The position numbers and the translations under genes are program-made. A stretch of 64,000 nucleotides of DNA. Origin: Geomonas subterranea (GTDB lineage: Bacteria; Desulfobacterota; Desulfuromonadia; Geobacterales; Geobacteraceae). Where the stretch lies: assembly GCF_019063845.1 (NCBI RefSeq), contig NZ_CP077683.1, positions 3,650,501 to 3,714,500 of the forward strand, given 5' to 3'. The notes beneath the pieces are model-generated. The model worked only from the letters and a program-made list of their open reading frames with translations, did not search any database and had not been told where the DNA came from. Each line of letters begins with the position of its first letter. Positions within the stretch are counted from its first letter, which is position 1. Below, piece after piece: positions 27,091-35,609 of the stretch.

Positions 27091-27819
27091 ATGGAATCGA
27101 GTGAAACCGAGCACAGCCAATCGAGAGAATGGCGAAGGGAAAAGCGGGTGAACGTGGGCCCCACGGAGCGGAAAGCGTCCGTCATCGGCGGCGCCGCCCT
27201 GGCGATGTCGGGGCTCAGATGCATAAGCAAGCAGAACTACGCCTCGGGCTTGGCCATGATGCTGGCGGGGGGGATGTTCCTCTACCGGGGCCAGACCGGG
27301 CATTGCGGCATCTACGACGCGATGGGGGTCGACACCGTGCACACACGCAACTCAGCCTTGACCATAGAAAAGGCGGTCACCATCGGCCTGCCGCCGCAGG
27401 AGGTTTATGAATTCTGGCGCAACCTGGAGAACCTGCCGCGCTTCATGAGACACCTGGAGTCGGTGCAGGTGACCGGCGTGCGGACCTCCCACTGGAAGGC
27501 GGTCGGCCCGGGCGGCATCAGCGCCGAGTGGGACGCGGAGATGATGGAGGACACGCCGGGCCAGCAGATCAGCTGGCATTCGGTGGGTGAGGCGGACGTC
27601 CCCAACAAGGGGAGCGTCGAGTTCAAGGAGGCACCGGGACACCGGGGGACCGAGGTGAAGGTGACCATCGATTACTATCCTCCCGGCGGCGGCGCGGGGC
27701 GGGCAGCAGCGAAGCTCGCCCAAGGGATCAACGCCCAGCAGCTCGAGGAGGACCTGAAAAGGCTCAAGCAGATCCTGGAGCTTGGCGAGGAAACGACGGC
27801 ACGGCGGACGGTCGAATAA
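27091..27819 (+). CDS. YgaP-like membrane segment fused to SRPBCC (cyclase/START-type) domain
   Basis: The 242-residue protein begins with a basic region, then a DUF2892/YgaP-like glycine-rich hairpin segment (NVGPTERKASVIGGAALAMSGL and SGLAMMLAGGMFLYRGQTGHC). A C-terminal SRPBCC fold follows (SALTIEKAVTIGLPPQEVYEFWRNLENLPRFMRHLESV, ISWHSVG, GTEVKVTIDYYPPG). SRPBCC domains bind small hydrophobic ligands. GGGAGG precedes the ATG. It opens a run of co-oriented genes (alcohol dehydrogenase, SDR, YihY). The bases coding VGPTERKASVIG (27153-27189) recur almost exactly, inverted, in the gap at 61504-61540. Confidence 0.82.
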   Translation: MESSETEHSQSREWRREKRVNVGPTERKASVIGGAALAMSGLRCISKQNYASGLAMMLAGGMFLYRGQTGHCGIYDAMGVDTVHTRNSALTIEKAVTIGLPPQEVYEFWRNLENLPRFMRHLESVQVTGVRTSHWKAVGPGGISAEWDAEMMEDTPGQQISWHSVGEADVPNKGSVEFKEAPGHRGTEVKVTIDYYPPGGGAGRAAAKLAQGINAQQLEEDLKRLKQILELGEETTARRTVE

Positions 27820-27858
27820 ACGCTATCCCGCCCGGCACGCGGCGGGCAAGGAGGGTAT

Positions 27859-29079
27859 ATGAGGGCGGTGTGCTGGCACGGCAAACACGACGTGCGGGTG
27901 GATGAGGTAGCTGACCCGCAAATCGTCAGCAAGGGGGATGTCATCGTCAAGGTCGCGCTCACCTGTATCTGCGGCTCCGACCTGCACCTGTACAACGGCT
28001 ACGTCCCCACCATGAAGAAAGGGGACATCATGGGGCACGAGTTCGTCGGCGAGATCGTCGAGGCGGGAAGCGGCGTCACCCGTTTCCATGTCGGCGACCG
28101 GGTCATCGTCCCCTTCCCGATCTCGTGCGGCGTCTGCTGGTACTGTAAGCGCGAACTCTGGTCGCTGTGCGATAACTCCAACCCGAACTCCTGGATGCTG
28201 GAGCACCTCTACGGCGACACCGGGGGCGGCATCTTCGGCTACTCGCACATGTACGGCGGCTTTTCCGGCGGCCAGGCCGAGTACGTCCGGGTCCCCTTCG
28301 CCGACGTCGGGCTGGAAAAGATACCCGACGGGGTCCCCTACGAGCAGGTGGTGCTGTTGACCGACGTCTGCCCGACCGGCTACCAGGCCGCCGACAACTG
28401 CAACATCAACCCCGGCGACACCGTCGCCGTCTGGGGGTGCGGCCCGGTGGGGCTCATGGCAATGATGTCGGCACGGCACCTCGGGGCGGAGCGGGTGATC
28501 GGCATCGACCGGTTCCCGGAGCGCCTGCGGATGGCCCACTCGCAGTGCAGGGCCGAGGTGCTGAACTACGAGGAGGTGGACGTGGCGGAGGCACTGCAGA
28601 ACATGACCGGGGGGCGCGGCCCGGACTCCTGCATCGACGCGGTCGGGCTCGAGGCGGTGGGGACCGGCATCGAGGGGGTCTACGACTCGGTGAAGCAGGC
28701 GCTCAGGCTGGAAACGGACCGGGCCTCGGCGCTGCGCCAGCTGACCAAGGCGTGCCGCAAGGGGGGTACGCTCTCCATCGTCGGGGTCTACAGCGGCTTC
28801 ATCGACAAGTTCCCCATGGGCGCCATCTTCGCCAAGGGGCTCACCCTGCACGCCGGGCAGGCACACGTTCACAAGTACCTGCCGCACCTGCTCAAGCTAG
28901 TCGCCGACCAGCAGCTGAACCCTTCCTCGATCATCACGCACCGGCTGCCGCTCGAACAGGCCCCGGGTGCGTACAAGACCTTCCTCAACAAGCAGGATGA
29001 CTGCATCAAGATCGTGCTGAACCCGCAGGAATCGACAGGTACCGCCAGGCCGGGCTCCGAAGAGGCGGGAGCCGCCTGA
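27859..29079 (+). CDS. zinc-dependent medium-chain alcohol dehydrogenase (glutathione-independent formaldehyde-dehydrogenase type)
   Basis: This 406-residue MDR oxidoreductase has the catalytic zinc ligand region CICGSDLHLYNG, GHEFVGE, a structural-zinc-like cysteine cluster CGVCWYCKRELWSLC (residues about 91-105) and a Rossmann motif VWGCGPVGLMAMM. The long insertion YGDTGGGIFGYSHMYGGFSGGQAEYVRVP is typical of the formaldehyde-dismutase/PFDH-like subgroup rather than of simple ADHs. It should oxidise an alcohol or aldehyde with NAD; the substrate is not known. AAGGAGG lies three bases before the ATG. It lies 39 bases after the SRPBCC gene, and a GC-rich repeat follows it. Confidence 0.88.
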   Translation: MRAVCWHGKHDVRVDEVADPQIVSKGDVIVKVALTCICGSDLHLYNGYVPTMKKGDIMGHEFVGEIVEAGSGVTRFHVGDRVIVPFPISCGVCWYCKRELWSLCDNSNPNSWMLEHLYGDTGGGIFGYSHMYGGFSGGQAEYVRVPFADVGLEKIPDGVPYEQVVLLTDVCPTGYQAADNCNINPGDTVAVWGCGPVGLMAMMSARHLGAERVIGIDRFPERLRMAHSQCRAEVLNYEEVDVAEALQNMTGGRGPDSCIDAVGLEAVGTGIEGVYDSVKQALRLETDRASALRQLTKACRKGGTLSIVGVYSGFIDKFPMGAIFAKGLTLHAGQAHVHKYLPHLLKLVADQQLNPSSIITHRLPLEQAPGAYKTFLNKQDDCIKIVLNPQESTGTARPGSEEAGAA

Positions 29080-29129
29080 CACCGGGCCCCATAACCCCAC
29101 CAGCAAGGATGGCCTTGCCCCCCTGCCCT

Positions 29130-29170
29130 TGTCCCCCTCCCCTTGCGGGAGGGGGCTAGGGGTGGGGGAA
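29130..29170. repeat. GC-rich intergenic palindromes in the 29080-29311 gap
   Basis: CCCCCTCCCC-TTGC-GGGAGGGGG with a GGGTGGGGG tail is one unit. A second C-arm/G-arm pair lies at 29200-29266 (CCCCCCCTCCCCCTCC ... AGGGAGGGGGG). No gene is visible in the gap of 232 bases. Confidence 0.65.
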
Positions 29171-29311
29171 GGTGCCATCATTTTCCATGTCCTGCAGCTT
29201 CACCCCCCCTCCCCCTCCGCGAGCCGCAGCGTAACGGCACGCAGGCACGTCAAGGGAGGGGGGCAAGCAAAGGCAGGTGCCCGAAAACCCGAAGCCTGAT
29301 AAGGAGGTCCC

Positions 29312-30385
29312 ATGAAATCTGCCGACCGACGCAATACGCTGGCCCTGGGCATGTTGGGAGCCGGGGCCGCTTTTTTCCTCTGGAGCCTGCGCCGCAGCGC
29401 GCGCCGCATCGACTTTCTCGGCAAGACGGTGCTCATCGCGGGAGGATCACGGGGACTCGGGCTGGAGATAGCCCGCCAGTTGGTCAAGGAAGGGGCGAGG
29501 CTGGTCCTGTTGGCGCGCCGGCCCGACGAGCTGGAACGTGCCCGCGCCGAACTGGCGCGCTCGGGCGGCGACGTGATCACCTTCCCGTGTGACGTCGGGG
29601 TGCGCCAGCAGGTCGAGGAGGCGGTGGCCGCGATGATCGAGCTCCGTGGCAGGATCGACGTGCTGATCAACGTGGCCGGCGTGATCCAGGTGGCACCGTT
29701 CGAGAACCTCGAGTTGAAGGACTTCCAGGAGTCGATGGATGTCCACGCCTGGGGCCCCTACCACCTGATCCGCGCCGTTGCCCCGCACATGCAGCGGCGC
29801 AAGAGCGGCCGCATCGTCAATGTCTCCTCCATTGGCGGGCTGGTGGCCGTGCCGCACCTTCTGGCCTACACCATGGGGAAGTTCGCGCTCACCGGCCTCT
29901 CCGACGGCTTCCGGGCCGAGCTCGCGAAGGACGGCATCCATGTCACCACCGTCGCTCCGGGTTTGATGCGCACCGGTTCCCACGTCAATGCCAACTTCAA
30001 GGGACAGCACAAGAAGGAGTTCGCCTGGTTCGCCATCTCGGGCGCCAACCCCGCGCTCTCCACGGCGGCGCCGGCCGCCGCGCGCCAGATCATCGAGGCA
30101 TGCCGGTACGGCAAAGCCCGCCTCATCATCAATTGGCCGGCGCGCCTTCTGTACGCCGCCAACGCCCTGTTCCCGGAAGCCGCCTCTTTCGCCACCGGCA
30201 TCGCGGCAAGGATGCTCCCCGGTCCGGCGGCGCCCGCCGACAACGAGCAGCATCCAGGCTGGGAGAGCCGCTCCAATCTGGCACCGTCCTTCCTCACCCG
30301 CCCCAGCGACCGGGCCATCGAGGCGAACAACGAGCAGCCTGCAGATTCCCCATACATGGCAAGGGGCCACCGCAGGAGACAATGA
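29312..30385 (+). CDS. membrane-anchored short-chain dehydrogenase/reductase
   Basis: The 357-residue protein has an N-terminal membrane segment (TLALGMLGAGAAFFLWSL, residues about 9-26) and then a classical SDR domain. The coenzyme motif is GGSRGLG near residue 44, with NVAG, catalytic Ser in VSSIGG, and YTMGK as the YxxxK pair. It probably reduces or oxidises a carbonyl or steroid-like substrate with NAD(P). The last 100 residues are a less conserved extension with a further weak hydrophobic stretch. AAGGAGG lies five bases before the ATG. It belongs to the same-strand run from the SRPBCC gene. Confidence 0.88.
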   Translation: MKSADRRNTLALGMLGAGAAFFLWSLRRSARRIDFLGKTVLIAGGSRGLGLEIARQLVKEGARLVLLARRPDELERARAELARSGGDVITFPCDVGVRQQVEEAVAAMIELRGRIDVLINVAGVIQVAPFENLELKDFQESMDVHAWGPYHLIRAVAPHMQRRKSGRIVNVSSIGGLVAVPHLLAYTMGKFALTGLSDGFRAELAKDGIHVTTVAPGLMRTGSHVNANFKGQHKKEFAWFAISGANPALSTAAPAAARQIIEACRYGKARLIINWPARLLYAANALFPEAASFATGIAARMLPGPAAPADNEQHPGWESRSNLAPSFLTRPSDRAIEANNEQPADSPYMARGHRRRQ

Positions 30386-30440
30386 GACCGCCCCCGGCTA
30401 CGGTATCTGCCAATAGACAAAACCTATAGCGCAGCCCTTT

Positions 30441-30537
30441 CGTCCCCTCCCCCGGAGGGGGAGGGACAGGGAGGGGGATCACCGGCGGCCACAGCCTTCC
30501 CCCCTCCCGCTCCTCCCTCCTCCGGGGGGAGGAGCGG
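30441..30537. repeat. two GC-rich intergenic palindromes
   Basis: At 30441-30480 CCCCTCCCCCGGAGGGGGAGGG with an AGGGAGGGGG tail, and at 30496-30537 CCCCCCTCCCG ... CTCCGGGGGGAGGAG. They fill most of the 198-base gap before the YihY gene. Confidence 0.7.
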
Positions 30538-30583
30538 CACTGCAGTGAACCGCCAGGCTTTCAAAAATGAAAAGGAGTCGACC

Positions 30584-31546
30584 ATGTTCTCACTGCGCAG
30601 TTACTTCAAGCTGGGTGACACCAGCTACAAGGACCTGGCCAAGCAGGTCTACCGCAAGTTCAGCGACGAGGACTGCTCCGAACACGCAGCCGCCATGGCC
30701 TACTACTTCCTGTTCGCATCATTCCCGTTCCTGCTCTTTCTGACCACGCTGATCGGCTATCTTCCCATCCCCCACCTCATGGAGTACGTGCTGTCCAACG
30801 CAGCGAAGTTCCTCCCATCCGAGGCGTTCTCCCTCATCGAGAGCAACATCAAGTCCCTGTTCCTGAACAAAAAGCAGGGACTGCTGTCGATCGGGATACT
30901 GCTGGCGCTCTGGGCATCGTCAAACGCCATAGTCTCGGTTATGGACGCCATGAACAAGCTCTACGACGTCAAGGAGGGGCGGCCGTTCTGGAAGGTGCGC
31001 CTGATCGCCATCGGACTGGTGGTGGGTCTCTCCCTGCTCATGTTGGGGGCGATGGTCCTGCTCATGTTCGGCGTGAAGATCGGAAACTTCATTGCCGCCC
31101 TGATCAACTTCGGCGCGGGCTTCAAGGTGGGCTTCGTGATCGCCCTGGTCCCCATCACCCTGTTCCTCCTGGTCCTCGCCATCGCCGTCATCTACTACTT
31201 CACCCCCGATGTCGAGCACGAATGGAAATGGATCAGTCCCGGCGCGGTCGTTGCCATCCCGTGCTGGATCGTCATGTCGTTTGGTTTTTCCTACTACATC
31301 AACAATTTCGGTTCCTACGACAAGACCTATGGCAGCATCGGCGCCGTCATCGTGCTCCTGTTATGGCTCTATCTGAGCGGGCTGATCATCCTGGCCGGAG
31401 CAGTGATCAACGCGGTCATCGAGCACAATTCGGCGGAGGGGAAGGAGCCTGGCGAGAAGGTGGAAGGGGAACATGCCGCGGAGCGCGGCACGCATTCCAA
31501 GGAGGAATCCCAGCAGAAGGAAAAGGGAAAAACAGCGAGATCTTAG
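30584..31546 (+). CDS. YihY/BrkB-family inner-membrane protein
   Basis: The 320-residue protein begins with the family motif KLGDTSYKDLAKQVYRKFSDEDCSEHAAAMAYYFLFASFPFLLFLTTLIG and has about six membrane segments. The core LLALWASSNAIVSVMDAMNKLYDVKEGRPFWKVRLIAIG and WKWISPGAVVAIPCWIVMSFGFSYYINNFGSYDKTYGSIGAVIVLLLWLYLSG are typical. The family was once wrongly called RNase BN; its transport role is unproven. A charged tail of about 45 residues (EKVEGEHAAERGTHSKEESQQKEKG) ends it. AAGGAG lies six bases before the ATG at 30584; an upstream GTG at 30545 is less likely. Confidence 0.92.
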   Translation: MFSLRSYFKLGDTSYKDLAKQVYRKFSDEDCSEHAAAMAYYFLFASFPFLLFLTTLIGYLPIPHLMEYVLSNAAKFLPSEAFSLIESNIKSLFLNKKQGLLSIGILLALWASSNAIVSVMDAMNKLYDVKEGRPFWKVRLIAIGLVVGLSLLMLGAMVLLMFGVKIGNFIAALINFGAGFKVGFVIALVPITLFLLVLAIAVIYYFTPDVEHEWKWISPGAVVAIPCWIVMSFGFSYYINNFGSYDKTYGSIGAVIVLLLWLYLSGLIILAGAVINAVIEHNSAEGKEPGEKVEGEHAAERGTHSKEESQQKEKGKTARS

Positions 31547-31571
31547 GGAGATAAAGAAGGGGGCGATGGCA

Positions 31572-31655
31572 GCTCCTCCCCCCGGAGGGGGAGGCTGGGA
31601 GGGGGATAGCCGGAACCCCTTCCCCTCCCTGACCCTCCCCCTCCGGGGGAGGGAC
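31572..31655. repeat. two GC-rich intergenic palindromes
   Basis: CTCCTCCCCCCGGAGGGGGAGG at 31572-31608 and CCCTCCCCCTCCGGGGGAGG with a CCCTCCCTGA lead at 31617-31655. They lie between the convergent YihY and CHRD genes and could double as transcription stops. Confidence 0.7.
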
Positions 31656-31662
31656 CTAAGGG

Positions 31663-32121
31663 TTACTTGATCTGCCCCCTGATCTCGCCCATGGGGTAGG
31701 TCGCCGTCGGCACGTCGACATAGGCCTCACCGGAGTCAATGATCCGTACCAGGTCTTCGACGGTTTTCCCCTCCAGTTCCCCGATCAGGTTCTCATTGGT
31801 TATCAGCCCCTGCGAAAGTATCCCCTTGAAACTCCCCATCTTGGCCGGCCCACCAAAAAGCCCCACTAAGGGCGGACCGTTTTGTTCCGGCGTGCCGCGG
31901 TGGATGTGCGCCGCAGTGGGACTCGTAATCCTGCTGACGTCGAGCTCGTAACTCATCTCGCCATCCGTGTAGATCATCTTGAGATCCCCACGGGCCGGCG
32001 TCTTCACCGCAGGGACCTCATCCTGACCGGAAAGCTTCGCCCGAAAGATCCGCTGCTCCGCCCCCGCTGGCAGGGCAGCCAGCACGGCCATAACCACGAT
32101 CGACATCAGCCATTTCCTCAT
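31663..32121 (-). CDS. exported CHRD-domain protein
   Basis: The 152-residue protein has a signal peptide (MRKWLMSIVVMAVLAALPAGAEQ) and one CHRD domain. That domain is marked by FRAKLSGQDEVPAVKTPARGDLKMIYTDGEMSYELDVSRIT, the conserved AHIHRG, and NGPPLVGLF. It ends in YVDVPTATYPMGEIRGQI. CHRD domains occur in secreted proteins and are named after chordin; their bacterial role is unknown. The start ATG overlaps the treS stop (ATGA), so it is translationally coupled as the last gene of the trehalose operon. Part of its coding sequence (31861-31884) recurs in the gap near 61481. Confidence 0.88.
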   Translation of the reverse strand: MRKWLMSIVVMAVLAALPAGAEQRIFRAKLSGQDEVPAVKTPARGDLKMIYTDGEMSYELDVSRITSPTAAHIHRGTPEQNGPPLVGLFGGPAKMGSFKGILSQGLITNENLIGELEGKTVEDLVRIIDSGEAYVDVPTATYPMGEIRGQIK

Positions 32122-35100
32122 GACGTTCTCCCCTTTTCAGCGCCCTCCGGCCTGGCAGCTGTCTGTCCTACAGCCAGGAGGTCGAGAATGCCGGATAGTG
32201 GGATCTGTACCCATTCCGGACGGTTGTTGAGCTCGTAGCCCAGTTCGTAGATCGCCTTGTCCAGCATGAAGGTCTGCAACATGATTTCGATCTCGTCCAT
32301 CGCGGTCGGCATGAAGCGGGCTCCGGCCACCCCTTCCCGGTAGGCCTGCAGGAACACGGAGGCGCTGTAACGGTACCAGGACTGCACCCAGGGGAGCAGG
32401 TAGGCGATGTCCTCGTCGCGCACCTGGGTACGCTGCATGATGACGGCATGGGCGGCGTAGTGGAAGGAACGCAGCATGCCTGCCACGTCCCGCAGCGGCG
32501 ACTGCTTGATCCTGCGCTCGCTGAGCGATTTGATCGGCTCCCCCTCGAGGTCGATGATGAGGAAGTTGTCGCCGGTGTAGAGCAGTTGGCCGAGATGGTA
32601 ATCGCCGTGGATTCGGGTCTTCATGGCGCCGAACTTGCGCACCATGAACTTTTGAAATACCGCGAGCACGTCGTTCTCCATGGCGAGGAGCCCTTCGGCG
32701 TCGGCGGCCACATGCTGCGGGATCCGGGCCATGTTCTTGCGCAAAAGGTCGAAGACCTTCTTGCAGCGGCTGCGCATGGACTGGTACACCGAGCGCTGGT
32801 AGAGGAGCGCGAATGGCTCCGGGGAGAAATCGGGGTCGTCGTTTCGGGAGGAGAGCGCCAGGTGGAATTCGGCCGTCCTCCTGCCGATCAGTGCGACCAT
32901 CTCCGGGTAGACCCCCTGGATCAGTTCCAGCAGCGTCGCGGTGTAGCCGCTCGACTCGTTGCCCGGGTGGGGTTCCACCCGCGACTTCCTGGCCTCCTCG
33001 CGCTGGGCGAGGACCCGGTCCACGAACTGCCCGACCTCTCCCAGGGTGAAGGTCCAGGCGTCCCCCTGGTTGGGGACGAACCCCTGCAAAAGCCCCAGGG
33101 CGAAGCTCTCGCCGTTGCTGCGCCGGTACTCAAGCGAGCCTGCCAGGGGCGCCACGTATGGGAAGCGCACCCGGTCCAGGAAGGTGCCGATCTCCACCTC
33201 GGGGTGGGCTCCTTCCTCCATGCGACGGTACATCTTCAGGAAGAAACTCTTCTCGAAGAGCACCGAGCTGTTGCTCTGCTCCGATGTCGCCACCTGCGAG
33301 GGGAACGGAGTCTGCTTCCCTTCCATGAGCGCAGCCATGCCGGAGCCGGGGCGCCCCGAAAGCCTGCCGCTGTCGCCGCGCAGCGTCTTGCGGCGCCAGA
33401 CAAGCTCGAAGAGGATCCAGCGCAGGTGGGAGTTGTGCAGTCCGTCGTAGAGCACCCCCGGGCGGTCGGCCACCTTGAGCAGGCAGATCACGGCCTCCGG
33501 CGAGCCTCCCAGCAGGGTCTCGCCTCCTCCGTCCATGGGGAGATAATGCAGCGGCAACAGGTACACCTCCGGGGCCCCTTCGCTGTAGGTCACCTCCAGG
33601 AAGGTGATCACGACGGAAGAACTGTCGATGGGGACCGGGAGCCGGTCCAGCACCGAGAAGCGCACCATGATGCGGCTCTTTCCCTGGAACCAGCGCATCT
33701 TCCTGAGGTAATCCGGCAGCACCGATTGCTCCAGCTGGCGCAGCCCGGCCGCCCTGAGCACGTTCTCCCAGCCACCGGTCACCGCGATCTCCTCCAACAC
33801 CCCTTCCTCGCGCGGCTTGGTCCTCTCGCGCCCATCGGTCAAAAGGAGCAAGTGGTAGTCGTAAGGGCCCATGATGACGCCGTAGGGCGAGTCCTTGATG
33901 GCGGGGAAGCGGTTGCGGCTGAACATCTCCTCGGGGTAGAACCCGACGAAACGGGGCTGGTTCACCTGCACGAACTGCGTGGCCCGGGAGAGGTTAATCA
34001 GCACCAGGATGGTCTGGTCCTCGTACTGGCGCAGCATGGCGAGCACCTTGGGGTTGTCCAGCGTGATAAACTCAAGCGTCCCCCAGCCGAAGGCCCGGAA
34101 GCGTTTCCTCAGGTCGATCATCCGCTTCATCCACCAGAGGAGCGACGAAGGGTTCTTGGCCTGGTTCTCGACGTTGCGCGCCTCGTAGTGGTACTCCGGG
34201 TCGATGATGGCCGGGAGGTAGAGCTTCTGCGGGTTGGCCGGCGAGAAGCCGGCGTTGCGGTCGGGGCTCCACTGCATCGGCGTGCGCACCCCGTTTCTGT
34301 CGCCGAGATAATAGTTGTCCCCCATGCCTATCTCGTCGCCGTAGTAGATGATGGGGGTTCCGGGCATGGTGAACAGGAGGACGTTCATAAGCTCGATCTT
34401 GCGCCGGTCGTCCCCCATCAGGGGCGCGAGGCGGCGGCGGATGCCCAGGTTGATGCGGGCCCGCGGGTCCCGGGCGTAGATGCGGTACATGTAGTCCCGC
34501 TCCTCGTCGGTCACCATCTCCAGGGTGAGCTCGTCGTGGTTTCTCAGGAACATGGCCCACTGGCAGTGCTGGGGGATGGTCGGGGTCTGCTGCATGATGT
34601 TGATGATGGGGAAGGAGTCCTCCATCTGCAGCGCCATGAACATGCGGGGCATGAGCGGGAAGTGGAACGCCATCTGGCAGGCGGCGCCCCCCCCGAAGTA
34701 GGAGGCGGCATCCTCGGGCCACTGGTTCGCCTCGGCGAGCAGCATCTTGTCGGGATACTTGGCGTCGATATAGGCACGCAGTTTCTTCAGGAACTCGTAG
34801 GTCTCCGGGAGGTTTTCGCAGTTGGTCCCCTCGCGCTCGTACAGGTACGGAACCGCGTCCAGCCGCAGGCCGTCCACCCCCATCCCTAACCAGAAATCGA
34901 TGACCCGGAACATCGCCTCGTGCACCCGCGGGTTGTCGTAGTTCAGGTCGGGCTGGTGCGAATAGAAGCGGTGCCAGTAATAGCTCTTGGCGACGGGGTC
35001 GCGGGTCCAGTTGGAGACCTCGAAATCCTTAAAGATGATGCGCGCGTCCAGGTACTTGTCGGGGGTGTCGCTCCAGACGTAGAAGTCGCGCCAAGGGGAG

Positions 35101-35477
35101 CCGGGCTTGGCGTTGCGGGACTTCTGGAACCAGGGGTGCTGATCCGAGGTGTGGTTCAGCACCAGTTCGGTGATGACCCGCATCCCCAGGGCGTGCGCCC
35201 CCTTGAGGAATTCCTGGAAGTCGCGCAGCGTGCCGTAGTCCGGGTGGACGCTGCGGTAGTCGGCGATGTCGTAGCCGTCGTCCCGAAGCGGCGATGGGTA
35301 GAAGGGGAGCACCCAGACTGCGGTGATGCCCAGGTCGCGCAGGTACGGGAGTTTCTGCAAAAGTCCCCGGAAATCGCCGATGCCGTCCCCGTTGGAATCG
35401 CAAAAGCTCCTGATGTGCACCTCGTAGATGACGGCGTCCTTGAACCAGAGCGGGTTCTTCTCGTTGCGAAATGGCAT
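32118..35477 (-). CDS. treS: trehalose synthase (TreS) fused to maltokinase (Pep2)
   Basis: This 1119-residue fusion has a GH13 TreS part (residues about 1-560), which interconverts maltose and trehalose, and a C-terminal maltokinase (about 590-1119), which phosphorylates maltose to maltose-1-phosphate. In TreS the nucleophile is D207 (GLRLDAVPYL) and the acid is E249 (LLAEANQW). In the kinase, GDYHLGQLLY and IDLEGEP are the active-site motifs near residue 955. Maltose-1-phosphate is the substrate of the GlgE enzyme encoded directly upstream. The ATG at 35477 has GGGAG upstream. Confidence 0.96.
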   Translation of the reverse strand: MPFRNEKNPLWFKDAVIYEVHIRSFCDSNGDGIGDFRGLLQKLPYLRDLGITAVWVLPFYPSPLRDDGYDIADYRSVHPDYGTLRDFQEFLKGAHALGMRVITELVLNHTSDQHPWFQKSRNAKPGSPWRDFYVWSDTPDKYLDARIIFKDFEVSNWTRDPVAKSYYWHRFYSHQPDLNYDNPRVHEAMFRVIDFWLGMGVDGLRLDAVPYLYEREGTNCENLPETYEFLKKLRAYIDAKYPDKMLLAEANQWPEDAASYFGGGAACQMAFHFPLMPRMFMALQMEDSFPIINIMQQTPTIPQHCQWAMFLRNHDELTLEMVTDEERDYMYRIYARDPRARINLGIRRRLAPLMGDDRRKIELMNVLLFTMPGTPIIYYGDEIGMGDNYYLGDRNGVRTPMQWSPDRNAGFSPANPQKLYLPAIIDPEYHYEARNVENQAKNPSSLLWWMKRMIDLRKRFRAFGWGTLEFITLDNPKVLAMLRQYEDQTILVLINLSRATQFVQVNQPRFVGFYPEEMFSRNRFPAIKDSPYGVIMGPYDYHLLLLTDGRERTKPREEGVLEEIAVTGGWENVLRAAGLRQLEQSVLPDYLRKMRWFQGKSRIMVRFSVLDRLPVPIDSSSVVITFLEVTYSEGAPEVYLLPLHYLPMDGGGETLLGGSPEAVICLLKVADRPGVLYDGLHNSHLRWILFELVWRRKTLRGDSGRLSGRPGSGMAALMEGKQTPFPSQVATSEQSNSSVLFEKSFFLKMYRRMEEGAHPEVEIGTFLDRVRFPYVAPLAGSLEYRRSNGESFALGLLQGFVPNQGDAWTFTLGEVGQFVDRVLAQREEARKSRVEPHPGNESSGYTATLLELIQGVYPEMVALIGRRTAEFHLALSSRNDDPDFSPEPFALLYQRSVYQSMRSRCKKVFDLLRKNMARIPQHVAADAEGLLAMENDVLAVFQKFMVRKFGAMKTRIHGDYHLGQLLYTGDNFLIIDLEGEPIKSLSERRIKQSPLRDVAGMLRSFHYAAHAVIMQRTQVRDEDIAYLLPWVQSWYRYSASVFLQAYREGVAGARFMPTAMDEIEIMLQTFMLDKAIYELGYELNNRPEWVQIPLSGILDLLAVGQTAARPEGAEKGRTS

Positions 35478-35499
35478 GATCTCACTCCCGGATGCTGCT

Positions 35500-35608
35500 G
35501 CCCCCCTCCCCTTGCGGGAGGGGGTTAGGGGGTGGGGGAGGATGCCATCACCTCAGCAACTTGCGGCTTCACCCTCCCCCCGGCCCCCTCCCGTCAAGGG
35601 AGGGGGAG
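35500..35608. repeat. two GC-rich palindromes between glgE and treS
   Basis: CCCCCCTCCCCTTGCGGGAG with a GGGGGTTAGGG tail (35500-35540) and CCCTCCCCCCGGCCCCCTCC ... AGGGAGGGGGAG (35572-35608) lie in the 132-base gap between two co-oriented genes, so they could modulate read-through. Confidence 0.65.
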
Positions 35609-35609
35609 T

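Noticed and set aside
32448-34889. Open frame of about 810 codons on the plus strand opposite treS
   Set aside because: Composition (long Val/Leu/Gly/Asp/His runs) is typical of antisense frames in GC-rich DNA, and treS is certain.
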